64,000 nucleotides of DNA from assembly GCF_947036865.1 (NCBI RefSeq), contig NZ_CAMQSF010000013.1, positions 22,630-86,629 on the forward strand, given 5' to 3'. Under the pieces are notes generated by a model, which had not been told where the DNA came from, made no database searches, and saw nothing but the letters and a program-made list of their open reading frames with translations. Positions 53,811 to 61,807 of the stretch are shown one piece after another (positions within the stretch are counted from its first letter, which is position 1; each line of letters opens with the position of its first letter). Made by a program: the position numbers and the translations under genes. Source of the stretch: an uncultured Caulobacter sp. (GTDB taxonomy: Bacteria > Pseudomonadota > Alphaproteobacteria > Caulobacterales > Caulobacteraceae).

Positions 53811-54872
53811 TCAGCTCTTCTTGGCGCGCGCCTTCTTGGCCGGGCCCTTCTTGGCGACGGTCTTCTTGACCGGCTCCAGCTTCGGGGGCGGCGGCGGTTC
53901 GGGCGGCAGGCTGGCGCCGGCGGCCTTCACCATGCAGGCCCCGGTGTCCATCAGGATGTGCTGGCCCAGGCAGAAGATGTCCTCGTAGTGCGGCTTGGAC
54001 ACAGCCAGGCACTGATAGAGGTTCAGCTTGGCCATGTTCAGACAGTTGGCCGTGCCCGGATCATTGCTCAGCGCGTCGATCGAGGCGAGGTTCTGGTCGC
54101 CGGCCGCGCCAAGGGCCGCCAGGGCCGCTACGGCCAGGCCGCGGATCACCACCGGCTGGTAAGGGGCCGCGGCCGTGCGGGGCGACAGGCCCAGCGACTG
54201 ACCGCCGGTCGAGGCCTGCTGCAGCACCGCGACATCGGCGCTTTCGGCCAGGGCGGGAGTCGAGGACAGGGTCTTGGTCGAGGCCAGGCGTCCGTCGCGG
54301 TCGACGACCGTGCTCTTCGACCACGAGGCCTTCTGCACGTCATAGGCCGCCTGCTTCACGGCCTTGCCGGCCATGTAGACCTTCAGGCCGTCGCCGCCGA
54401 TGGTGTCGATGATCAGGCCGGCGGCGCTGTCGGCGCCCTTGAACACGGCGGCGTAGGACGGGTTGGAGAAGATGTTGTTGATCATCTCCTGGCGCTGGGT
54501 CGGGTTGGCCGCCACTTCGCGCACCGAGGCGACGAAGGTCGGGTCCTGCAGCGCCAGCACGGCGGCGTAGGCCACCGCGCCGTTCATGAACGACTTGGGC
54601 TCGTAGGCCGCGCCGATCTTCAGCGAGGCCTGGATCTGGTCGCCGTTCTGGAACGCCGACGAGACGGCGCCGGCGCGGGCCATGTAGCCCCGGAAGGCGC
54701 TGGCCCGCTCGACGACGCTGGCCGACAGGGTGATCGGCGGCGGAGGCGGCGGCGCCTGCACCACCGGCGGCGGCGGCGGCGGCGGCGCGGGGGAGCTACA
54801 GGCGGCGACGAGCGCGGCCAAGGCCGCGGCGGTCGTCGTCAGGACGACGCGCGTACGCGAAACGGATCGCAT
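53811..54872 (-). CDS. Large lipoprotein with Pro-rich linker and Lys-rich tail
   Basis: 353 residues from ATG 54872. A lipoprotein signal ends at LVAAC (cysteine at about residue 24), followed by a proline run (PPPPPPPVV, PPPPPP) that could span the peptidoglycan. The core (about 50-325) is rich in Ala and has no domain I recognise. Four cysteines cluster late (NCLNMAK, QCLAV, FCLGQ, ACMVK). The tail is basic: KKTVAKKGPAKKARAKKS. A proline-rich linker with a Lys-rich end suggests cell-wall or outer membrane contact, but this is only inference. Confidence 0.8.
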   Translation of the reverse strand: MRSVSRTRVVLTTTAAALAALVAACSSPAPPPPPPPVVQAPPPPPPITLSASVVERASAFRGYMARAGAVSSAFQNGDQIQASLKIGAAYEPKSFMNGAVAYAAVLALQDPTFVASVREVAANPTQRQEMINNIFSNPSYAAVFKGADSAAGLIIDTIGGDGLKVYMAGKAVKQAAYDVQKASWSKSTVVDRDGRLASTKTLSSTPALAESADVAVLQQASTGGQSLGLSPRTAAAPYQPVVIRGLAVAALAALGAAGDQNLASIDALSNDPGTANCLNMAKLNLYQCLAVSKPHYEDIFCLGQHILMDTGACMVKAAGASLPPEPPPPPKLEPVKKTVAKKGPAKKARAKKS

Positions 54873-55020
54873 GTTGTGAACTTCCCCATCAGGTCTTGGC
54901 GGCGCGCATAGCAGCCCGGGCGGGCAGGAATGTGACTGTCGCCCCGTTAACCAAGCTTTTACAAGCGTAGCCGTGCGAGAGGCGAGCGGATTGGCGGCTA
55001 TTCTCCCAAGCACCGCTTCC

Positions 55021-55127
55021 CCGGCGAAGGCCGAGGCCCAGATGGAAAAGCGCTGGGGCGTCTTCGAGGGACGCCAGGGCCTCGCCGTCGTCCCAAGCGC
55101 GCGATCTGGGCCCTCGGCGTTCGCCGG
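55021..55127. repeat. Dispersed palindromic element, CCGGCGAAGGCCGAGG type
   Basis: CCGGCGAAGGCCGAGGCCC and GGGCCCTCGGCGTTCGCCGG form the outer arms. AAGCGCTGGGGCGTC and GACGCC... pieces pair inside. It sits in the 273-bp gap between the lipoprotein and prs; apart from this element, only promoter-like sequence with TTAACC near 54950 is seen. Confidence 0.75.
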
Positions 55128-55145
55128 TAGGATCGGAACGAGACT

Positions 55146-56084
55146 CTAGTCGAACAGCTTCGACACCGACTCTTCGTTGGCGATGCGGCGGATGGCCTCG
55201 CCGATGAGGGGCGCGCACGAGACGTAGCGGATCTTGGGGCAGGCCTTGGCGGTGTCCGAGGCCTCGATGGAGTCGGTGACCACCAGCTCGGTCAGCACCG
55301 AATTGGCCACGCGCTCGGCCGCGGCGCCCGACAGGACGCCGTGGGTGACATAGGCGCTGACCGAGGTCGCGCCGTGATTGATCAGCGCCTGGGCGGCGTT
55401 GCACAGCGTGCCGGCCGAGTCGGCGATGTCGTCGAACAGGATGCAGCGGCGGCCCTGCACGTCGCCGATGATGTTCATCACCTCCGACTGGCCGGGCCCC
55501 GAGCGGCGCTTGTCGACGATCGCCAGGTCGGCGTCCTCTAGCCGCTTGGCCAGGGCGCGGGCCCGCACCACGCCGCCGACGTCGGGCGAGACGACCATCA
55601 GGTCGGGACCCATCGGGTAGCGCATGCGGATGTCGTCGGCCAGCAGCCGCGAGGGCAAGAGGTTGTCGGTCGGGATGTCGAAGAAGCCTTGGATCTGGCC
55701 GGCGTGCAGGTCCATGGTCAGGACCCGGTCGGCGCCCGAGCGGGTGATCAGATTGGCCACCAGCTTCGCCGAGATCGGCGTGCGGCCGCCGGTCTTACGG
55801 TCCTGGCGGGCATAGCCGAAATAGGGCAGCACGGCCGTGATCCGCTTGCCCGACGCGCGCTTCAGGGCGTCGATGCAGATCAGGAGCTCCATCAGGTTGT
55901 CGTTGGCCGGATAGCTGGTCGACTGGATGACGAAGACGTCCTCGCCCCGCACGTTCTCGTCGATGGTGACGAACACCTCCAGATCGGCGAACCGGCGCAC
56001 CTGGGCGCGGGTCAGCGGCATGTCGAGATATTCCGCGATCGCCTGGGACAGCGGGCGGTTGGAGTTGCCGGACAGCAGCTTCAT
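55146..56084 (-). CDS. prs: Ribose-phosphate pyrophosphokinase
   Basis: 312 residues, the class I PRPP synthetase that makes PRPP from ribose 5-phosphate and ATP. Signatures are [26 protein letters not shown] and [12 protein letters not shown], the [16 protein letters not shown] flag region, and the PRPP loop [21 protein letters not shown]. The DVFVIQST and [20 protein letters not shown] segments are also canonical. It feeds purine, pyrimidine, His and NAD synthesis. The 312-bp gap upstream holds three inverted repeats and probably its promoter. Confidence 0.97.
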   Translation of the reverse strand: MKLLSGNSNRPLSQAIAEYLDMPLTRAQVRRFADLEVFVTIDENVRGEDVFVIQSTSYPANDNLMELLICIDALKRASGKRITAVLPYFGYARQDRKTGGRTPISAKLVANLITRSGADRVLTMDLHAGQIQGFFDIPTDNLLPSRLLADDIRMRYPMGPDLMVVSPDVGGVVRARALAKRLEDADLAIVDKRRSGPGQSEVMNIIGDVQGRRCILFDDIADSAGTLCNAAQALINHGATSVSAYVTHGVLSGAAAERVANSVLTELVVTDSIEASDTAKACPKIRYVSCAPLIGEAIRRIANEESVSKLFD

Positions 56085-56131
56085 GGCAGATCGCTCGGGG
56101 GTGGGGGGACGCCGATGCGGGGCCTTCTAGA

Positions 56132-56175
56132 GCGTGGCAGCCGAAAGTGGAACCCGGTTTCGGCGCCCGCCACGC
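56132..56175. repeat. Short hairpin repeat resembling the rhizobial GAGC...GTGGAACCGG palindrome
   Basis: GCGTGGC and GCCACGC enclose AGCCGAAAGTGGAACCCGG followed by TTTCGGC, so the stem is GCGTGGC plus GCCGAAA. The sequence recalls the intergenic palindromes common in rhizobia and related alphaproteobacteria (AAAGTGGAACCGG). It lies upstream of prs. A second, perfect palindrome (CGCCGATCG-CCGCG-CGATCGGCG) follows at 56195-56217. Confidence 0.55.
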
Positions 56176-56194
56176 GCAAACTTTACAAGGGCTT

Positions 56195-56217
56195 CGCCGA
56201 TCGCCGCGCGATCGGCG
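56195..56217. repeat. Perfect palindrome upstream of prs
   Basis: CGCCGATCG, a five-base spacer and CGATCGGCG form a 9-bp perfect stem, 111 bp before the prs ATG. It could be an operator or a remnant of a repeat element; nothing in the sequence decides. Confidence 0.5.
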
Positions 56218-56296
56218 ATGGCAGCGAACGGCGGGGGGGCAAGCGTTAACGTGGCAAATTGCTACGTTCCGTCATCGGACGGAGACCGTGCGTGGT

Positions 56297-56386
56297 CCTC
56301 GCCCTTCGACAGGCTCAGGGTGAGGACCAGGGCGAGCGCTCGGCTTTTCAATCGAAACCTCACCCTGAGCTTGTCGAAGGGCGAGG
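56297..56386. repeat. Dispersed palindromic element, CCTCGCCCTTCGACAGGCTC type
   Basis: The arms CCTCGCCCTTCGACAGGCTC and GAGCTTGTCGAAGGGCGAGG are almost perfect complements and are followed inside by AGGGTGAGG and CCTCACCCT. This motif is very common in genomes of Caulobacterales and Sphingomonadales. It fills the gap between pgeF and prs. Confidence 0.85.
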
Positions 56387-56396
56387 TTTCGAGCGG

Positions 56397-57185
56397 TCAC
56401 GCCTCCAGCATGATCGCCGACAGCAGGCGCCCGTAGTCGCCCTCGTGGTTCAGGAAGGCGCGGCGGTTGGAGAAGAACCAGGCCTCCTCGGCGCGGGTGT
56501 CGCGGCCGACCCATTCGCGGCGCTGGACCCCGGCGGTGGCCAAGCGGTCCAGCACGAAGGCCGGCAGGTCGAAGAATCGCCTGTCCTCGGCCACGCCCGG
56601 CCGGAAGAACCGGCCCGAGCCTGGGCAATCGGCCTCGAACTTCTGCAGGAACTCCAGGCCGACCTCGTAGGACTTGGGCCCGATGCAGGGGCCGACGACC
56701 CCGGTGATCCGGTCGGGGCGAGCGCCCAGCTCGACCATGCCGTCGACGGCGGCCTGGACGATGCCGTCCAGCGCCCCGCGCCAGCCGGCGTGGGCGGCGG
56801 CGACGACCCGAGCCTCGGGATCGACCAGCAGCACCGGGGCGCAGTCGGCGGCCATGGCGCCGCAGATGACGCCGGGCGTCTTGCTGACCACCGCGTCGCC
56901 CTGCGGGCGGGCGTCGCCCCACGAGCCGTCGGCCTTGATCGCGATGGTCGAGTGGATCTGGTAGCAGACGTTCAGGTCCTCCGGGCCGCCGCCGAACCAG
57001 GCGGCGATTCGCGCGCGGTTCTCCTCGACGTCGGCGGGCTCGTCCTGGCTGCCGCGCCCGACGTTCAGGCTTGCGTAGATCCCCTTCGAGACCCCGCCCT
57101 GGCGGGTGAAGAAGGCGTGCCGCACGCCGGGCAGGCTGGACAGCAGCGGCGACTGGATCGTCGGCAGGTCGGGCGCATGGGTCAT
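56397..57185 (-). CDS. pgeF: Purine nucleoside phosphorylase-like laccase-domain protein (PgeF/YfiH)
   Basis: 262 residues from ATG 57185, which overlaps the stop of the upstream gene by four bases (ATGA). The metal-site residues of the YfiH/DUF152 family are visible: the H of CYQIHST, the C in AADCAPVLLVD and the H in AAHAGWRGA, plus GPCIGPKSYEVG. PgeF proteins correct misincorporated L-Ser in peptidoglycan stems in E. coli, and other members act on purine nucleosides. The gene is the last of the lgt operon, which supports a cell-envelope role. Confidence 0.9.
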   Translation of the reverse strand: MTHAPDLPTIQSPLLSSLPGVRHAFFTRQGGVSKGIYASLNVGRGSQDEPADVEENRARIAAWFGGGPEDLNVCYQIHSTIAIKADGSWGDARPQGDAVVSKTPGVICGAMAADCAPVLLVDPEARVVAAAHAGWRGALDGIVQAAVDGMVELGARPDRITGVVGPCIGPKSYEVGLEFLQKFEADCPGSGRFFRPGVAEDRRFFDLPAFVLDRLATAGVQRREWVGRDTRAEEAWFFSNRRAFLNHEGDYGRLLSAIMLEA

Positions 57186-58345
57186 GTCGCGTCCTCGAAG
57201 AGGGGGGGCGAAAGGTCGGGCGCGCAAAGGCAGGCGACCTTGAACAGAACGCCCATCTGCGCCTCGCCGACCAGACGATCAAGCTGTCTTGCGAGGGTGT
57301 CGGCGCGATCGGGGCGGGCGGCGGCCAGGGCCTCGGCGCGCTGGACGACGCCGAGCGCCAGCAGGAACGCGGCCTGGGTCAGGATCGGACCGGCCTTGGC
57401 GCCGGCCTCGCGCGCGGCGGTGATCACCGACGGGAAGTCGGCCCAGACCGTGAGGTCGGCGAGGCCCGCGGTCGCCAGCGGATCGACCTTCCGGTGGCCT
57501 TGGACCGCTTGCAGCGTGTCGCCGGGCTCGGGCGTCGCGCGGCCGTAGTCGATCAGCAGCGCCGCGCCGCCGTCGGCGACCAGGCGGTGAGCGATGTCCG
57601 CGGCGAGGGCGGCCTGGGCGGGGGAGGATTCCCAGATGCTCCCTTCCCCCTCGATGGGGGAAGGATCGGGGATGGGGGTGATCTCGGCGGAAGCCGCTTG
57701 GCGACGGCGCGCCGCATCGCGCTCAGCGGCCACCCCCACCCCCGCCCCTCCCCCATCAAGGGGGAGGGGGGATTTGCCCAAGCTCCGCAACCCGAACGCC
57801 AGTTCCCCATCCTCGCCGAGCCCGATCACCCGCTCGGCCCAGCCGTCCTTCATGCGCGTGAACTGCCGCGCCGGCAGGCAGTCGAGGACCTCGTTGGCGA
57901 TCAGGATCAGCGGCGCGCCGCCGGGGATCTCGTCGAGGCGCGAGGCCCAGCGGGGCCGGTCGCCCAGGCGTTCGGCCTGCTTGGCCCGTAGCGGCGCGGA
58001 CACCTCGACCAGCCACAGGTCGGCCGCCTCGAGGAACGCCGGCTCCAGCCGCGCCGCGCGCAGCAGGTCGCTCATAAGCGTCCCGTCGCCGGGCCCGAGC
58101 TCCACCAGGCGGAACGGCGCGGGCCGGCCCATTCGGGTCCAGGTCTCGACGGCCCATAGGCCGATCAGCTCGCCGAACATCTGGCTGACCAGCGGCGCGG
58201 TGACGAAGTCGCCCGTCGCGCCCAACCCGGGCCGCGTGGCGTAATAGCCGTCGCGCGGGTCGTGCAGGCAGCGGGTGAAGAACTCGGGAACGCCGATCGG
58301 CCCATCCTGGGCGATCTGCGCCTTCAGGCGGTCAAGCAGGCTCAT
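57182..58345 (-). CDS. SAM-dependent methyltransferase of the MidA/NDUFAF7 family, carrying an in-frame repeat
   Basis: 387 residues. FFTRCLHDPRDGYYATRPGL and GDFVTAPLVSQMFGELIGLW near the start, the SAM motif LVELGPGDGTLMSDLLRA (about 80-97) and ANEVLDCLPARQFT are hallmarks of the DUF185 family. In mitochondria this enzyme (NDUFAF7/MidA) methylates an arginine of complex I. Residues about 191-236 are encoded by a palindromic repeat (57643-57769) and read LPLDGGGAGVGVAAERD then a Pro/Gly-rich stretch. They are likely a surface loop. It overlaps lgt by 14 bases and pgeF by four. Confidence 0.9.
   Translation of the reverse strand: MSLLDRLKAQIAQDGPIGVPEFFTRCLHDPRDGYYATRPGLGATGDFVTAPLVSQMFGELIGLWAVETWTRMGRPAPFRLVELGPGDGTLMSDLLRAARLEPAFLEAADLWLVEVSAPLRAKQAERLGDRPRWASRLDEIPGGAPLILIANEVLDCLPARQFTRMKDGWAERVIGLGEDGELAFGLRSLGKSPLPLDGGGAGVGVAAERDAARRRQAASAEITPIPDPSPIEGEGSIWESSPAQAALAADIAHRLVADGGAALLIDYGRATPEPGDTLQAVQGHRKVDPLATAGLADLTVWADFPSVITAAREAGAKAGPILTQAAFLLALGVVQRAEALAAARPDRADTLARQLDRLVGEAQMGVLFKVACLCAPDLSPPLFEDAT
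57643..57769. repeat. Palindromic repeat inserted in frame within the MidA-like gene
   Basis: CTTCCCCC-TCGA-TGGGGGAAG (left) and CCCCTCCCCC-ATCA-AGGGGGAGGGG (right) flank GGGATGGGGGTGA and CACCCCCACCCCCG. It is the same family as the intergenic copies at 8971 and 14921. The reading frame of the methyltransferase passes through it without a stop. Confidence 0.85.
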
Positions 58346-59252
58346 GCGCCGCGTCTTGCGCCTGTTCGAGGTCCGGTTCGAGCGGCGCCGTCAAAGCCTT
58401 CCACAGCAGCCACCCGCCGACCAGGATCATCGGCGTCGACAGCATCATGCCCATGGTCAGGCCGAACGGGAAGTCGGGCATGCCGATGTCGGGATTGCGG
58501 ACGTTCTCCAGCGACAGCCGGAACAGGCCGTAGGCGATCAGGAAGGTCGCCACGATCGCCCCGCGCCGCCGCAGCCACTTCAGGCGGTAGACGCAGAAGG
58601 CCAGGATCAGGAACAGCAGCACGCCCTCCAGGCCCGCCTCGTAGAGCTGGCTGGGATGGCGCGGGTACCCGCCGGCCGGGCAGGTTCCGCGGTTGGCGGC
58701 CTTGATGGTCTCGTTGCAGAACACCATGCCCCAGGGCACATCGGTCTGGCGGCCCCACAGCTCGCCGTTGATGAAGTTGGCGATCCGGCCGAAGAACAGG
58801 CCGATCGGCGCCACGGGCGCCACCAAGTCGCCCAGCTTCAGCATGTCGATCTTCTGCTGGCGCGCGAACAGCGTGACGGCGACGCAGACGCCCAGGAAGC
58901 CGCCGTGGAACGACATGCCGCCTTCCCAGATCTTGAAAACGTCCAGGGGGTGGCTCAGCAGCCAGGCGCGCTGGTCGCCGTTCAGCAGCATGTAGAAGAG
59001 AATATAGCCCAGGCGTCCGCCGACGATGATGCCCAGCGTGACCCACAGCACCAGGTCGTCGATCTGCAAGGCCGTCGCCGTGGGGGCGCGACCGCCCCAG
59101 AGGCCGGGCGTCCGCGTCATCCGGATGGCGTAGCGCCAGCCCAGCAGGATCCCGGCCACATAGGCCAGGGCGTACCAGCGCAGCGCCAGCGGTCCCCATT
59201 GCAGCGCCCAGGGGCCGAGATGGACCACGGGATCGATGTTCGGAAAGATCAC
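58332..59252 (-). CDS. lgt: Prolipoprotein diacylglyceryl transferase
   Basis: 306 residues from GTG 59252, with GGAG eight bases upstream; starts further upstream in the same frame lack an RBS. Seven hydrophobic helices. The family signature GRIANFINGELWGR is present, with GGRLGYILFYML, GGMSFHGGFLG and the C-terminal ENVRNPD region. Lgt adds diacylglycerol to the lipobox cysteine, the step before LspA (lspA is at 9866). It is the first gene of the lgt / MidA-like / pgeF operon. The length exceeds E. coli Lgt (291) only slightly. Confidence 0.95.
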   Translation of the reverse strand: MIFPNIDPVVHLGPWALQWGPLALRWYALAYVAGILLGWRYAIRMTRTPGLWGGRAPTATALQIDDLVLWVTLGIIVGGRLGYILFYMLLNGDQRAWLLSHPLDVFKIWEGGMSFHGGFLGVCVAVTLFARQQKIDMLKLGDLVAPVAPIGLFFGRIANFINGELWGRQTDVPWGMVFCNETIKAANRGTCPAGGYPRHPSQLYEAGLEGVLLFLILAFCVYRLKWLRRRGAIVATFLIAYGLFRLSLENVRNPDIGMPDFPFGLTMGMMLSTPMILVGGWLLWKALTAPLEPDLEQAQDAAHEPA

Positions 59253-59418
59253 GCTCTGGCTCCGTCGGGACAGATCGTCGCACCTATAGAGCGGGCGAGG
59301 CGAAAGTGTGAGCGCTTTTGGCGGGCGACCGGCGCCTAAGGACGCGATCGGGCTTCGCATTCACGCGGCGTTTCCCATATATGGAGCGTCGGCCCACCGT
59401 CGGGCCATCGGAACCGCG

Positions 59419-59688
59419 ATGCACAGCCAGAACCCCTTTCTCGACGAATTCGCCAAGCTGACCCAGGCGGCGATGGGCATCGCCCAGACCGCCGGCGAGG
59501 AGGCGAAGACCGCGATGCGGGCCCAGGCCGACCGTCTGGCGGCCGAGTTCGACCTGATCCGCCGCGACGACTTCGAGGCGCTGAAGGCCGAGGTGGCGGC
59601 GCTGCGCGAGGAAGTCGCCGCGCTGAAGGCCGCCAAGAAGACGCCCGCGAAAAGCGCTCCGGGAAAAACCGCGAGTTCAGGCGAATAG
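59419..59688 (+). CDS. ubiK: UbiK-family ubiquinone biosynthesis accessory factor (BMFP)
   Basis: 89 residues from ATG 59419. The sequence is all helix: MHSQNPFLDEFAKLTQAAMG, ADRLAAEFDLIRRDDFEALK and a heptad region AEVAALREEVAALKAAKK, then a Lys/Ala tail. This is the BMFP (YqiC/UbiK, PF04380) pattern. The E. coli protein assembles UbiJ and other Ubi enzymes at the membrane. The RBS is weak (GGAA). It is divergent from lgt. Confidence 0.88.
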   Translation: MHSQNPFLDEFAKLTQAAMGIAQTAGEEAKTAMRAQADRLAAEFDLIRRDDFEALKAEVAALREEVAALKAAKKTPAKSAPGKTASSGE

Positions 59689-59818
59689 CCAGCCGCGCGC
59701 TCGCTCAAGGCGTGAAGCGAGTTGAGACGAACGCCGCGAAGCAGATTAGAGTCCTCGAACGTGGGCGATTTGGAGTGGGGGTCATCCCCGCCAGCGCCGC
59801 CGGGGACGTAGGATTCTC

Positions 59819-60325
59819 ATGGACACCCAACCGGAAGAAGACGACGTCATGATCGCGCTGGACCCCCTGGAGGTGGTCGAGCACGTGCTGTCGGCGGAAA
59901 ACCTGACGTTCGACCGCACCGAGGATGGCGATCTCGCCTTCGCGCTGAAGGGCGACTGGAAGGACTACGAGCTGTGGTTCGCCTGGCGGCCCGAGGCCGA
60001 CTGCCTGCAGCTGTGCTTGTCGCTGGATCTGCGCGCCCCCAAGAGCAAGCGGGCCAACGCCTACGAGTTGCTGGCCCTGATCAACCAGCGCGTCTGGCTC
60101 GGCCATTTCGAGGTCTGGACCGAGGACGGCGAGGTGGTCTTCCGCCACGCCCTGGCCCTGCCGGCCGGCGAGCGCCCGACGATGGCCCAGGCCGCCTCGA
60201 TGATCGACGCGGCGGTGGAGGCGGCCGACCGCTTCTTCCCGGCCTTCGAGTTCCTGCTGCAAGGCGCCAAGACCCCGGACCAGGCCATGGCCGCCTGCAT
60301 GTTCGAGACGGTGGGCCAGGCTTAG
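59819..60325 (+). CDS. YbjN-domain protein
   Basis: 168 residues. The core matches YbjN (PF10722) in layout: DPLEVVEHVLSAENLTFDRT, ELWFAWRPEADCLQLCLSLD, then LLALINQRVWLGHFEVWTED and a helix ending. E. coli YbjN, a stress-linked regulator of motility and biofilm, has a similar size (158 residues). The mechanism is unknown; the family resembles type III secretion chaperones. It stands 130 bp after ubiK. A half-hairpin repeat follows. Confidence 0.87.
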   Translation: MDTQPEEDDVMIALDPLEVVEHVLSAENLTFDRTEDGDLAFALKGDWKDYELWFAWRPEADCLQLCLSLDLRAPKSKRANAYELLALINQRVWLGHFEVWTEDGEVVFRHALALPAGERPTMAQAASMIDAAVEAADRFFPAFEFLLQGAKTPDQAMAACMFETVGQA

Positions 60326-60335
60326 GCCTTTAAAT

Positions 60336-60359
60336 CCTTCTCCCCTTGCGGGAGAAGGG
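60336..60359. repeat. Single half-element of the CCTTCTCCCC palindrome family
   Basis: CCTTCTCCCC-TTGC-GGGAGAAGG is one hairpin of the element found whole at 10388-10508. It lies between the YbjN gene and proC, seven bases downstream of the former's stop codon, and may act as a terminator-like stem. Confidence 0.75.
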
Positions 60360-60381
60360 GACAGAGATCGAGGTGCGCTCC

Positions 60382-61164
60382 ATGACCCCCATCCTTCTCC
60401 TCGGAGCGGGCCGCATGGGCGGCGCTCTGATCGAGGGCTGGCGGGTCGCCGGCGCCTTCGCCGCCTCGGACCTGATCGTCCGCGACCCCAATATCGATCC
60501 CGCCGCCTTTACGGGCGCTCTGGTCAATCCGCCGCTCGAAGCGCTCGGCGCGGCCAGGACCGTGCTGCTGGCGGTCAAGCCGCAGATCTGGCGCGAGGCG
60601 GTCAAGGATGTGGTTCCGCATCTGGCGCCGGACGCCGTCATCGTGTCGATCGCCGCCGGGATCCGCGCGGCCGATCTCGCCGAGGCGTTCGGCGGTCGGC
60701 GCGTGGCGCGGGTGATGCCGACCACCGCCGTGGCCATCGGGCGGGGGACGGCCTCGGTCTTCGCCGAGGACGCCGAGGCCCGCGCGGCGGCCCACGCCCT
60801 GTTCGCGCCGGTGGCGACCGTGGTCGACTTGGCCAGCGAGGAGCTGATGCACGCGGCCACCGCCGTGTCCGGCTCCGCGCCGGCCTATCTCTACGCCTTC
60901 GTCGAGGCCCTGGAGGCCGCCGGGGCGGGGCAGGGCCTGGATCCCGCCGACAGCGCCCGGCTGGCGCGCGCGACGATCATCGGCGCGGCGGCCCTGCTGG
61001 AACGCGGCGGCGAGGAGCCGGCGGAGCTGCGCAAGCAAGTCACCTCGCCGGGCGGTACGACCGCCGCCGCGCTCGCCGTGCTGATGGGCGAGGGCGGCTT
61101 TGGCGACCTCCTGCCTCGGGCGATGGACGCCGCCGTGGCGCGCTCGAAGGAACTTGGGGGGTGA
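60382..61164 (+). CDS. proC: Pyrroline-5-carboxylate reductase
   Basis: 260 residues from ATG 60382, with GAGGTG eight bases upstream. It performs the last step of proline synthesis with NADPH. The Rossmann motif is ILLLGAGRMGGALIEGW, followed by LLAVKPQIW, VVSIAAGI-type segment, MPTTAVAIGRG and the C-terminal signature LRKQVTSPGGTTAAALAVL followed by MGEGGF. It is full length. The next gene follows after 40 bases on the same strand. Confidence 0.95.
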   Translation: MTPILLLGAGRMGGALIEGWRVAGAFAASDLIVRDPNIDPAAFTGALVNPPLEALGAARTVLLAVKPQIWREAVKDVVPHLAPDAVIVSIAAGIRAADLAEAFGGRRVARVMPTTAVAIGRGTASVFAEDAEARAAAHALFAPVATVVDLASEELMHAATAVSGSAPAYLYAFVEALEAAGAGQGLDPADSARLARATIIGAAALLERGGEEPAELRKQVTSPGGTTAAALAVLMGEGGFGDLLPRAMDAAVARSKELGG

Positions 61165-61204
61165 CTGTCTTGCTCTCGTCGCATCGCGCCGCCATGTGAC
61201 GCGC

Positions 61205-61759
61205 ATGACCGCCGCCCAGACCGCCCGAGACGACATCCTCGACCGCGCCGCCGCCGCCGCCCTGGCCCTGGCGGCCGATCGCCCCTGGCCCGCCATCGCC
61301 CTGCGCGACATCGCCGGCAAGGCCGAGATCCCGTTCGCCGAGCTCTACGCCGCCGCCGACAGCAAGCGCGGCGTGCTGGCCCACCTGTCGGCCCGCTTCG
61401 ACCGCGCGGCCCTGGGCGTCGACTACGCCGAGAGCGCGGCGGTGCATGACCGCCTGTTCGACGCGGCCATGGCGCGGCTGGAAGCGATGGAGCCGCACCG
61501 CGCGGCCCTGATCGCCATCGCCCGGGCCGAAGGTCCGCTGGCGGCGGCGATCCGCTTTCCAAAGACCGCCCGCGCGATCCTGGAGGCGGCGGGCGTCGAG
61601 GCCACCGCCGCGCGCCTCGCGGCCATGACCGCTGTCTGGGCCCGAGCGGTCCAGGTCTGGCGCGACGACGAAGGCGCTCTGAACCGCACCATGGCCGAGC
61701 TAGACAAGCGCCTGAAACAGATGGCCGAGCAACTCGGGAAGATCGGGGCGGGGTTTTAG
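61205..61759 (+). CDS. COQ9-like / TetR-fold protein
   Basis: 184 residues from ATG 61205. The N-terminal half has a TetR-type HTH (RDDILDRAAAAALALAADRP then ALRDIAGKAEIPFAELYAA), and the rest is helical, ending DEGALNRTMAELDKRLKQMA. This ending resembles the COQ9 family, a TetR-fold protein that delivers quinone precursors rather than binding DNA. Alphaproteobacterial COQ9-like proteins are often annotated either way. The nearby ubiK mildly supports a ubiquinone role, but a true repressor is possible. Confidence 0.7.
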   Translation: MTAAQTARDDILDRAAAAALALAADRPWPAIALRDIAGKAEIPFAELYAAADSKRGVLAHLSARFDRAALGVDYAESAAVHDRLFDAAMARLEAMEPHRAALIAIARAEGPLAAAIRFPKTARAILEAAGVEATAARLAAMTAVWARAVQVWRDDEGALNRTMAELDKRLKQMAEQLGKIGAGF

Positions 61760-61769
61760 CGACAACCAA

Positions 61770-61803
61770 GGCCGTCTTCCCCGCGAAAGCGGGGAAGACG
61801 GCC
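61770..61803. terminator. Bidirectional hairpin between convergent genes
   Basis: GGCCGTCTTCCCCGC-GAAA-GCGGGGAAGACGGCC is a perfect 15-bp stem with a stable GAAA loop. It lacks a U-run. It lies between the COQ9-like gene and the kinase gene, and its core also occurs in the repeat at 51984-52080, so it may be a repeat that serves as a terminator. Confidence 0.75.
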
Positions 61804-61807
61804 GAGG

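Noticed and set aside
53811..54872. Histone H1-like or DNA-binding protein suggested by the Lys/Ala-rich tail
   Set aside because: The lipobox and proline spacer place the protein in the envelope, so a DNA role is unlikely.
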